From Verticillium longisporum (Eukaryota > Ascomycota > Sordariomycetes > Glomerellales > Plectosphaerellaceae), in assembly GCA_019188255.1 (NCBI GenBank), contig JAETXT010000013.1:496001-560000 (forward strand): 64,000 nt of DNA, given 5' to 3'. Of the stretch, positions 45,506 to 55,290 are shown one piece after another (position 1 is the first letter of the stretch; each line of letters opens with the position of its first letter). The position numbers and the translations under genes are program-made. The notes beneath the pieces were generated by a model. The model searched no databases and was not told where the DNA came from. It was given only the letters and a program-made list of their open reading frames with translations.

Positions 45506-45823
45506 CTAATCGTCCTCATCCTCATCTTCCTTGAGCTCCACATTCGGTGCCTCTGTTCCAATGATGCTGTGAACCACAAAACGCTGAGGATCTGTTGCCG
45601 TCCCATTACGCAGCCGCTCCGTGTCATGGCCGCTGACAGGACCGTCACTCGACCCTGCGGATGTATCAGGTTCAGAAGTGGATTCGGTCGGCGAAGAAAG
45701 CCATTGTGAGTCCACATCGACGAAATCTTCTTGGCCCCATTCAAAACTCCATTCAGAAATTGGGGCCCCATCGCTGTCCTTGGCCTCATCCACGGTTGGC
45801 AGAGTTGTCTTTACAACGCGGAC
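45506..45823 (-). CDS. Candidate last exon of a small acidic protein gene
   Basis: Minus-strand open segment of 105 codons preceded by an acceptor-like GCGTTAG at 45824-45830. It reads VRVVKTTLPTVDEAKDS..., then PISEWSFEWGQEDFVDVDSQ, a Ser/Thr-rich linker, FVVHSIIGTEAPNVELK, and ends in an acidic EDEDEDD. Composition is that of a real intrinsically acidic protein and there is no in-frame ATG, so it should be a downstream exon. The first exon must lie between about 45830 and 46000 and I could not fix it. No family is recognised. It is convergent with PTPA. Confidence 0.35.
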   Translation of the reverse strand, partial: VRVVKTTLPTVDEAKDSDGAPISEWSFEWGQEDFVDVDSQWLSSPTESTSEPDTSAGSSDGPVSGHDTERLRNGTATDPQRFVVHSIIGTEAPNVELKEDEDEDD

Positions 45824-45994
45824 CTAACGCAGCTCCTAATCTGGCAAGCGGGAACGAGTGTGAAAAACATCGGAAAGTGGAACAGTGGAAGAGATGCCGC
45901 GCACGCCGGGGAGGCGACTCGAGACGAAGAGACGTGATGCTGGAACCGGAACGGAAGCAAAAGGTGGAAAGGAGGTAGGGCGACGACCGCCTGA

Positions 45995-46676
45995 CTAGGC
46001 GGTAGGAGCGTCCTTCTTCACCTCAGTCGCGGCAGCAGGGGCAGCAGCGGGTGCAGCAACAGGCGTAGCAACGGGTGCGGCAGCAGGAACTTCAGTTGGC
46101 TGCGCGACAGGCGCGGCAGCGGGGGCGGCAGCATCGACGGCGGGGGCGGCGTCGGTCTTGGCGGGCTCGTCGGGGGTGGCGGGGTTGACCACGACCTGAA
46201 CGGCAGGCGAAGCGGCAGAAGCCGGGGCTGTGGATGCATGTCAGTCTTGGTCACCTCCAAGGTTTTGCAGCATGGACACAAGGCATACTTGGCTCGGCAG
46301 TCGTAGTGGGCGCCTCGCTGACAAGAGTCTTGGGCTCAGGCACCTCAGCAGCCTTGGCCGGCTCAGGCACGGCCGCCGCGGCGGCGGGAGCAGCAGGCTC
46401 GGCGGCGGCAGCAGCAGCCGGAGCAGGAGCAGCGGGTTCAGCTTCGGGATGGTCAGTTCAAAGGCGGTCGAGAGGGTGTGCTTCGGGTCAACATACTAGC
46501 GGGAGCAGCGGCCGGGGCGACGTCGGTCTTTGTGGGGTCGGCGGCGTTGGTCTTGGTGACCTCCACAGGCGGGGCGGCCTCCGTCTTGGCGGGTGTGGCA
46601 GTCGAGTCGGACTTCTGGTGCTTCTTGGAGAAGGCTTCCTTGAGGCGAGCCTTCAGGTTGTCCAAGGCGTGGAGAG
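45995..46676 (-). CDS. Ala/Pro-rich low-complexity protein (first coding exon unresolved)
   Basis: Three downstream exons are clear: 46497-46676, 46289-46441 and 45995-46227, all joined in phase 1 by introns with GTATGT/GTATGC donors, giving 188 codons plus stop. The N-terminal part is a basic helix (LDNLKARLKEAFSKKHQK); the remainder is repetitive Ala/Pro/Val/Thr with scattered Lys/Glu (TEVPAAAPVATPVAAP). The first exon must end in phase 1 upstream of the acceptor at 46677. A donor at 47172 (CCTCCAG/GTAAGC) without an ATG before it suggests a spliced 5' leader. Related short helix-plus-low-complexity proteins are common in Sordariomycetes and have no known function. Confidence 0.55.
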
Positions 46677-47189
46677 CTGCAGAGTGTTAGCAAGCGGTGT
46701 GATTGGCAGTGAGCGAGTACAGCGAGCGAAGGACAGTATCGATGTTGCTGATCGGGCAAGAGGCCTTGTCTCATAATGATACTGTGTGGACGGACATCAT
46801 TGCAGAGAGCAGAGGTATCATGCCTAAGCAGCAAGGTCGGTCTGTCGCGTCTTCGACTACGCCGAGTTCGACTTTGGGATGGATGCGGGTAGACTTGCGA
46901 ATGCCGGGCATGGTGGGTTGCGAAACAATGGTATTTCGGGATAGTAAGTAGGGGCTGTGAAGCTATTGAGAGAATGTCAGAAATTGGTCGGCGGCACGAG
47001 TGGTCTGCAAAGGATGCTCGGGGAGGGTGGAATGTAGGTGGTGTTGAGAACGACGATGATAAGGCACACTGCAAAGTGATGACGGCAGAGACGCGACCTG
47101 ATCGTGGCTCGCATGCCAAAGCAGCGTAGGCTTTGCAGACTGCGGTCTACACGAGGCTGAAGGAGGGCTTACCTGGAGGACTGCTGGTG

Positions 47190-47997
47190 TCTAGCAACAG
47201 CAACTTGGCAGAGGGAAGCACGATGATGCAGAGAAGGTCGAGGCAGGAGATGAAGACGGGAAGGCTCGAACAGAAGAAGAGGGGAAGAAGGGTGGACGAG
47301 GAGGACGAGAGGCAGCTGTCAGGGAAGTTCAAGCTTTGGTCCCCCTGCTCCTGCCTGCCTCATACCCACTCGCATCGATCGGTGACAGTCAGGCCAGGTC
47401 GGGGTCAGGCCAGGTCGGGGTCAGGTCCAGGGTCCCAGGCCTGTCCAAACCTGTCCAAACCCCTCCAAACCTGTCCAAACCTGTCCCAGTCGATCAAGCA
47501 CCCTATCATGAAGCGCCTCTCGTCTCTAAAACAAGCTCAGCTGAGCCGTGCTTAATCAACCGGCTTATGACATGCAGCTACATGTAGCCACTTTCATTTC
47601 CCCCGTTTCTCCTCCGGCCCCCTGCCAATCTCCAATCTCGAAATGCCGTCATTCATCCACCCAAGCCTCGCTGGAGCCACTCACGCTGGAACCTGGGGAT
47701 GTTTTGGGGGGTCTGTTGGACGAGTGGCCGACCTGAACACCGCCTTAGCGACACCACATGGCGCCCGCCGCCAGGTCTCGAATGGGCCTCTCAGTGGCCG
47801 GGCGCCTAGACCGCTGCTCTGCTGATCCCTCGGGCTGCCGCACGAACGAGCTTCATCGGCGCGCGCTAGCCGGCTTTAGCGACAACATTACGGAAATGTC
47901 ACAATTCAGTACCACAACACCATGCCAAGCATCGCCGACCACATTGTTTCAGATGATAGTATGGACAGCTCAATCTGCCATGCAATGTAATGTGGTG
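47190..47997. other. Intergenic region with short tandem repeats
   Basis: Between about 47391 and 47490 lie imperfect copies of GTCAGGCCAGGTCGGG followed by four copies of the 10-bp unit CTGTCCAAAC. The rest is unassigned sequence between two minus-strand genes. Confidence 0.6.
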
Positions 47998-49293
47998 TCA
48001 GAGTGTAATCCGCTGCTCGAGCCATTCCCGCACCGCCGCGTCCCCCCTTGCGCCCAACTCGTGAGGGCTGCCCTCACCAACATCAACGACCTTGACCCGC
48101 GCCTCCATCTCCCCCTCGGCGTCGAAATCCTCGTCCCACTTCATGCGTTCTTTCAACTCCAGCTTCTCCATGCTCCGCCGCATGAGCCCCGCCAGCTCCT
48201 CCGCCTGCGCCTCGAACTGATTGCCCTTTGCCTTGCGCCTACGCACGCTCGTCGTCTTTCGCTTGGCAGTGGAGGAGGTGGTCGCAGCAGCAACGACAGC
48301 TGCGTCGTGCACGAGCAACGTCGAAGGGATCCCTAGCGTCGACTTCCGCGGCGGGAACACCAGCGCGCTACGTCTCGGCACCTTGGCCACGCTCGCAGGC
48401 ATCAAATCTGCCGCCGACCCCTCGAGCCCCAGCGCCGCCATCCTGTCGACGAGCCCCGCAACGGCGACCGTCTGCGTGAACGACGGCGGGATCTCGAGGC
48501 CCGCCGTCTGGAAGAAGAGACTCGGGCTCGCGAACGCGTCGAACAGCGAAACCGGCGCACCAAACAGGTCGGGCATGGCGTCCCGCAGGACGCGCAGTGC
48601 CGAGCCCTCCTCGGGCGGTGGCACGGGCGTCGTCTTGCCGCGGTGGGGCGTTGGCTTGTTGAGCTTGTGGTCCGGCAGAAACATGGTCCAGTTGTAGACG
48701 CCGTTGTAGGCGGCGAAGCCGCGGACGGCCGTGGGCTCGTGCTTGTGAGACTCTGTCAGGGCGAGCGCGGCGGCGAGCGTGGCGCCAAGGTACGTGCCGT
48801 AGAGGTAGATGGCGCGGCGCGCCTGGTTCTCCGGGCGGAGGTTCTCGAGGAGCCAGCTGTAGGCGAAGAGAACATCGTGAAGCGGGGTCGGCCAGTACAG
48901 GGGCGCCTTGAACTCGTCTTGGGTCGACGGCGCGGTATGGGAGCTCGTCAGGGAGGAAGGCCCGGTCCAGCGGTAGTTGATGACGGCGGTGGGAAAAGGG
49001 GCAAGAAAGTCGGGGAGATGGGGGTCTGCGCCGGGTATCGGGGCAAAAGGCGGAAGATGGACGACCAAGGGAACTGTAGACGGTATGTGAGATGTATTGT
49101 GGAGGCTGTGAAGAATGTCAGTGGCGACAAACGGTGAGGCATAGGATAGCTGACGAACTCACTCAATGGTGATGCTGCCTGAGGAGCGGCAGGGCACCTC
49201 AACGCGGTGGACATCACTTGAGAAGTATCTTCGCTGAGGGGGCCAATGGCTGCGTCTGGGAGATCGCAGAAGCCTTGGCCATTGTGACTTCAT
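47998..49293 (-). CDS. Mitochondrial alpha/beta-hydrolase-fold protein lacking the nucleophile serine
   Basis: Exons 49163-49293 and 47998-49105 flank a 57-bp intron (GTGAGT donor, TTCACAG acceptor) and give 412 residues. The N-terminus MKSQWPRLLRSPRRSHW continues to RRYFSSD, a good mitochondrial presequence with an R-x-Y/(F/S) cleavage motif. The fold is shown by VPLVVHLPPFAPIP, INYRW, the helix DVLFAYSWLLENLRP and the elbow YLYGTYLGATLAAALAL. The elbow reads G-T-Y-L-G, so the usual Ser of G-x-S-x-G is Tyr and ordinary esterase chemistry is unlikely. A lysine/arginine-rich helix (KRKTTSVRRRKAKGNQFEAQ) occurs near the C-terminus. The gene probably encodes a non-catalytic or divergent family member; the role is unknown. 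Confidence 0.7.
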
Positions 49294-49968
49294 GCCCGGG
49301 GCCTAGAGTATGCCTCGTGGTGGTCGAGAATCATTGGAGCTCATGAGACGCGAGATGAGTCGAGAAAGAAGACGCAGATGGATATTGCCTGCTATCGTGC
49401 CTTAATCGCAATCGCGTTTTGGCACGGCCACTGTAAAGGATAGAGCCCGTGTGTGGCTGGTGCTACAGCAGCACCGCCAATCACCACCAATCAGCAGACG
49501 CCGGTGGTGCTTCCTGCCTGGTCATCCCACCCGTGTGCGGGCCTTGGCAGGAGCACCTCAGTCACGAGCTCCAAAAGCGGCGACGTCATGGCATTTCCCC
49601 CTTCACATGGCAGTAGCTTTGCGCTTCGGTCGTCCCTGCCTCGCCCCTAGCACAAACAGGGCATTGGCCTCGACGCGAGGAAATGCCTTCCAGCCCTCAG
49701 ATGGCGGGATTGCTATGCATGTGATTTTCACCTTCCTCCTCCTTAGCCTGGACAGCTTTGCTCCGAGGAACCCGTTCCAACGACTGCACTCATAACTTAC
49801 ATGCCTCGACACCAGTTGCATTGCTCTGAATACTTATTTGTTCTTACGATCCTCGAGTTTGAGGTCTAAATACGCCATCCCGAGGGGTGGATCGTGGTAT
49901 CACGATAATGACGCTCTCACGAAGACAGCCTTAAATATATCAACGCCCTCAACACCACTGTCATCACC
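49294..49968. other. Divergent intergenic region
   Basis: Promoter space between the hydrolase-fold gene (minus) and the potassium channel gene (plus). No other feature. Confidence 0.5.
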
Positions 49969-52088
49969 ATGAACGACCCCGACCTAGATGCACGTATCGA
50001 GGACCATGTGAATGAGTACCAGGGAGAGAAGAGCCAGAGTCAAGACTACAGTAACGATCAGAGTCAGGAGAAGCAGGACGAGGTGCGGTTCGAGAATGAT
50101 GGCTTTCATATGACTCCAAGGTACTACCTTTCATTCTTGTGTCCCCTGCCACCACAGCATACAGGGGCGCTCTTGTTCTCGTCTACGGCACTGACATGTC
50201 CAGCCGCTGGTGGTTTGCTTCCTCGGCATTCCCCATGATCGCGGGCACCTTGGGTCCCGTTGCCTCCGCCTTCAGCATCTGCGCCCTCGTCCGCTCATGG
50301 CGACAACACAGACCTCCAGGCACCTCGATCAGCGATGCCAAATTCGTAGCCGATCCAGAATGGCTCCTCATCATCAATGCCATCCAGCTCGCCATCGCCA
50401 TCACCTCCAACCTCTTCCTGCTTCTCAACATGGCCCGCCGCGTCCGCTTCTCCATCGCCCAGCCCATCACCATCACCGGCTGGTACATCTCCGCCTTCAC
50501 CCTAATGACCCTCATAGCCACAGCCGCCGGGCCTTGGCAGCTCCAGCCGTGCCATGAGTACATTTGGTCCCAGGGCTTCTTCTACGGTCTCAACGCGGCC
50601 GTCCTCTACTTCGTCACCGCCTCCCTCATGGTCGTCACCTTTTACGGCGCCCATACTCGCCGCTACCCGAAGGACTTCCAGCTCACCGCTAGCCAACGCA
50701 CCCTCATGCTGCAGACCATTGCGTACCTGTTCTATCTGCTCATCGGCGCTCTCGTGTTTGCCAAGCTTGAGGGCTGGATCTACCTCGACGCTGTGTATTG
50801 GGCCAACACGACCCTCTTCACTATCGGCTACGGCGACTATTCCCCCAGTTCCACCCTTGCCCGCGCTCTCCTCATTCCATATGCCCTCATTGGCATCGTC
50901 ACCCTCGGTCTGCTCATCGGCTCCATTCGCTCCATGGTTCTGGAACGAGGCCGTCGCCGTCTCGACGCTCGCATGGTTGAGAAGCGTCGCCGCACCCTCA
51001 TCCGCAAAATGACCAAACGCGGCGCTGACGTGCTCGTGCCCATCGACAATGCCAACTCGCTGGTGCGTCCATCGACCGGACACTCGTCAGGGTCTGATTC
51101 TGAATATAACCGCCGTAAGCACGAGTTCTCTCTGATGCGCAGGATACAACATGAGGCTACCACGCGCCGTCGATGGATGGCTCTCATCATCTCCCTCTCG
51201 GCCTGGCTCGCCCTCTGGCTCCTCGGTGCCCTCGTCTTCCACGCCTGTGAGAAACCATACCAGCCCTGGGACTACTTTGACGCCTTTTATTTTTCTTTCA
51301 TTTCTCTGACTACAATCGGCTACGGCGAATTGTCCCTCGTGTCGAACGCTGGCCGCGTCTTTCAGGTCGCCTGGACGCTGCTTGCCCTCCCAACCACAAC
51401 CGTCATGATCTCCAACGCCGGCGACACTGTTGTCCTCGCTGTCAAGAATGCCGTTCTCGAGCTCGGAAACGTCACCATCCTCCCCGGCGAGCGCGGGTTC
51501 AAGGAAGACCTTGCGGTCGTCGTTCATCGCTTCTCTCTTGGCATTGTTTCTTCCGATAAGGCGCCGGCCGACCACGATGCAGAGGACGAGACGCACGCTT
51601 TTCCCAAAGAGTTCTCTCACGCTGTGCGTCGCAACACGTCCTCGCTGGCCGCCATGGATGGCAGCGACGGAGACGACGCTGCCGCAGCGTCAGAGTACCA
51701 CTTTCATCTCATCCAGGCCATCTCCACCGTCTCGACTGCGCTCACAGAGCCCAGCCAGCGACGCTACACCTTTGCTGAGTGGGCCACTTTTCTTCAGCTG
51801 CTCGGCGAGGACGAGGCAGACGCATCAACGCACTGTCGCGCGAAACCCCACGAGCACAAGAGACGGAAGCGTAGGCCTGTGCGGGTCGGAACAGGTGAAG
51901 CAAAGGCGCCGGGCCCTGACTTGGATTCGGGCGATACGTGGTCTTGGGTTGGTAGCCGGAGCCCGCTCATGGGCAGCCAGGAGGAGAGCGAGTGGCTGCT
52001 GAAGAAGCTGACGCAGAAACTGCAGGATGAATTGAAGAGGGCACGGGTCACGGCTCCGGCTAGCCCGGAGTGGGATGAGGTTGTCTAA
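49969..52088 (+). CDS. Outward-rectifying two-pore potassium channel, TOK1-like
   Basis: Plasma-membrane K+ channel of the fungal TOK family (eight transmembrane helices, two pore loops). Exons 49969-50120 and 50204-52088 flank an 83-bp intron and give 678 residues. The acidic N-terminal 50 residues are cytosolic. Helices follow, for example around LLIINAIQLAIAITSNLFLL and LMLQTIAYLFYLLIGALVFA. Pore loop 1 has the filter TIGYGD (in TLFTIGYGDYSP) and pore loop 2 has TIGYGE (in SLTTIGYGELSL). The Asp after the first filter and Glu after the second make the pore asymmetric. A Ser/charged linker separates the two pore modules, and the C-terminal 180 residues are cytosolic. TOK channels release K+ on depolarisation. 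Confidence 0.92.
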
Positions 52089-52726
52089 TAACCCGTGCGT
52101 GACTGTTTCTGGCATTTTCTTTTTGCGCATGGCGTTTGTGTAGGCTGAATACCCTGTTCGGCGTTGGTTTCTCTTTCTGTACAGTTCAGGAAGATGCAGT
52201 GCGGTCATCCGCTTAACACGACAGAGAGATCACGGAGATTCAGATGTAGTGAAATAAGTGAAGACAATGCTATTCGCATGATTATGCAATCCAGCATCCG
52301 CTGTAGGGATGCCAGGAAGATGCTCGACCATCTACTTTCCTAATCAGTTGTACAAGTAGCAATACACGTTGGGTACATCTAATTCGTACACACTCCGGTA
52401 TTACACAAGGGCCTTTTTCATCCATACAAAACCCCGTCATGACCACTCCATACCGAGTATCTCCGAGTCGAGGAAAGGCAGAGTGCAGCAGAAGAGGACA
52501 GCTACACCCGCGCCACGACAGCCAACCGCCTGCCGGCCCGCGAGAGGACCTCGACGACGACAGCGACGAGCTGGACGCACGCGACGACGGCGCGGACGAG
52601 CATGACGAGGAAGACGCGCTCGATGAGCGCGACGACAGCCCTCACGCCCATGCCGGCGCCCACGCGCAGCGCGCCGCCGGGAAGCATGCCGACGGCGAGG
52701 CCGGTCGTGACGCCCGCCACGGCGAG
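52089..52726. other. Convergent intergenic region
   Basis: Separates the channel gene (plus) from the NOT4 3' part (minus). A GC-rich stretch at 52500-52720 is open in several frames on both strands without family motifs; I treat those ORFs as chance. Confidence 0.5.
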
Positions 52727-55290
52727 TCACCTCCCCGCCGGCAGCAGGAGGCGGCGGTTGCGCTTGATGACCTGGTTGAGGCCCTTTTCGAGGCGTTCCG
52801 TCTCCTTGCGCGCGAGCTGCAGCGCCGTCTCGGCCTCTTCGACGCTCATGAGGGACATGCCGTTGAGGGGCGGCAGCTTGGTCGAGTACTGCTGCGGGCC
52901 GCCGGGGCCGGCCGTGGCCGTGGCGACGCCTTCGGGACCACTGCCGTAGCCCACGCCGTGAGGTTGGTGCGGGTGGTGGTGGTGCGGGTGCGGCGAATCG
53001 AGGCCGCCAAAGGGAGTCTCGTCCTCGGGCACGTCGCGGAGGCCGCCGGTGCCGCTCTCGGCCGAGTAGAAGCCTGCGCCAGCAGCGGCGTCGTGGCCGT
53101 AGATCCAGGGCGCCAGCGTGTTGAGGCTTGCGGCGGCGACATCGCGCTTGGTGCCCGTCAACTGGAATTCCTGGGCATTGTTGTTCGCATTGCCCTGCGA
53201 CTTCCAGTTGCTGGCGAAACCCAGGTTTGCGGTACCAAGGTTCAGGCGCGGCAGCACGAATTGGTTGATGTAGCTGATGGCTTCCTCGCGCTGCAGCTTG
53301 TTGACGGGGTCATCGGCGAACAGGCGCTGCTGCTGGGAGGGCGGGGGCGGGAAGAAAGACGGAACCCCGTTAGGCACCGCGCGCCCCTTGATGAGCGAAA
53401 AGCCGCCGCCTCGGGGGAAGTGACGGGGCGCGACGAACGCGTCAGGCTCGTCCGTCATCAGGGCGACACGCTTTTGGTAGAATAGGTAGTTCTGTTCCTC
53501 TTGCTCCGTCAAATGACGCAGGCAGTCGCCGTTGGGTGTGATGAGTACCCGATGGCCATCGATCACCTTGCGAACCGGCTTTCCAGAAAGAAGCTTCGCA
53601 TGATCCTTCTCCGTCACAATACTCTTAGTCGAAGGAGGCGGATTGTTGGTGTCGGCGGCGGCGGCGGCAGCACGGTCACCGCCGCGGTTGCTCTGGTCGT
53701 TGACAGGCTTCAAGAGCTGCAGCATATCGGCCGCAAAAGACATGCCGCTGCTGACAAGCTCATTGAAGACATACTCTGGGGTTGTCTTGGGATTCTCGCC
53801 AACATCCTTCGACTCCTCGGCAACGGGAGCAGCGGGCTCCGGTGAGACAGGTTTTGGCGTGTTCTTCGGCGACGGCGCAACGGCCTTCTCCTTTCCTTTC
53901 CCCTTCTCCTGGGAAGCGTTGGCCGTGTTACCAGCCTTGGCTTTCTGGTCCTGCTTTTCACTCTCCGACCTCTTGGGAGGAACTGGGGTGCTGTCGGTCT
54001 CTTCCGTCTTGGATTCGGCCGCAGCAGTCGCTGTTGCTGCCGCAGCTGCTGAAGCCTTCTTCTCTGTGATTTTGGCGGCCTTCTCCTTCTTGACCTTTTT
54101 CTTGCGGCCTAGGATGGGCGCATGCTCCTCAGGCTCAACAGGTTTCGCAGCCTCGACGATTGCAGCAACCTTGTTAGCTTCCTTGCGCGCCTTGCGCTGT
54201 TGGCTCTTGGTGTTGGTCCGGACAGGAGCGGAACCAATCCTTGAGGGCGGTGGGGAGCTGGTGCGAGAGACAGAGATGGACGTGGACACTACCGAGGCGG
54301 TATCACTGATATCGTGACTTCCAGGCGTGTCAGGACGGTGGACGCCAGACAGAGCCCGGGTTGCTGCGTTCAGTGTGCCGCTCATAGGTAGAGTGGGTGG
54401 CACTTCCGCCTTTGGCGTGTTCACCACACGAAGAGTCTTGGGTGCTGCCTTGACACTTGGGGATGAGACACTGGCTGCTGATGGCGGCGGCAAGGCTGGA
54501 AATGCAGCCGAATCAGCCTTATCAGAGGAGACGGTTGAGGCTTCGGCTGATGTTTTTGCCTGGGCAGCTTTCACGGCTGCGGCAATGTTCAGAACAGGCG
54601 CTGGCTTGGAATCGGCAGCCTTAGACGTAGGCTTGATGGGCGATTTGGCGAGCGACTTCAAAGACTCAGTTACCTTGGAAGGCGTCGACGGAACTGGCTC
54701 GCTATCGGCTTTCGGCTCAGAAGACGCCTTGGTCTCCTTCGTTTCTGTCTGAGGCTTTTTGCTGGGTGTCACTGCCGTTTTGGGCGTGAGGACTGCTGGC
54801 ACGGCCGGGGCGATCGTCTTGGGTGCTGGGCTCTTGACAGCATCTAGAGCAGGGAAGTCCTCTTCTTGCAGGAGCTTCTTTGACCGAAGAGCTGGCGAAG
54901 ACGCGGCAATATCCTTGGACAAACCACTCTCGACTGCCAATGCCTTGATATTTTTCTTCGCCTCGGAGCCGGGCACCTTCTTGCGAGGGGTCTGATCTGG
55001 TGTGACTGAGCCGACAACGCTCGCAAGTGTTTGCGTTTTGGTAGCCGTAGGGGTTGCGACACGCGCGGGCTGCTGAAGCATCGCAGGAACTACAGGCGCC
55101 GCAAGCGTGGTGCGAATGGCGGGTGATGGGTGTCTGTGGGATAGACCCAGCCCTGGCGGCGGACCAGGGGTGGCTGTAGAGGCGCGCGATGATCCGAATC
55201 CTTGGATGAACAGGTTCGTATCCAAGGGGTCGTCTGAGACCAACGCGTCAACGGAGCTCGATGCTTCGTCGAGTGAAGGAAGTTCATCAT
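52727..55290 (-). CDS. Long low-complexity last exon of NOT4 (or an independent gene)
   Basis: Minus-strand open segment of about 854 codons ending at 52727. The frame stays open to an ATG at 55345, but a branch point GCTAAC and acceptor CTGTAG (55291-55293) lie inside those first codons, so the exon probably begins DDELPSLDEASSS. It is Ala/Pro/Ser/Lys-rich, with TPGPPPGLGLSHRHPSP, LLQEEDFPAL, KTLRVVNTPKAEVPP and a Lys-rich block. Better conserved-looking parts are GHRVLITPNGDCLRHLTEQE and YINQFVLPRLNLGT. It ends in a short coiled coil (VEEAETALQLARKETERLEK). The acceptor needs phase 1, which the NOT4 donor at 56035 provides; a separate start through the ATG at 55345 would leave the splice signals unused. 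My recollection that some ascomycete NOT4 proteins are about 1,500 residues agrees with a join. Confidence 0.55.

Noticed and set aside
47391..47490. Short direct repeats as a possible CRISPR array
   Set aside because: Units are contiguous 10-16-bp tandem copies without spacers, in a eukaryotic genome.
52502..52720. Hydrophobic 72-codon minus-strand ORF
   Set aside because: Starts at GTG in a GC-rich segment open in several frames on both strands, just after the NOT4 stop.
52439..53485. 348-codon plus-strand frame
   Set aside because: Antisense to the NOT4 last exon and Asp/Arg/Ala-rich as expected from reverse reading of an Ala/Pro-rich exon.
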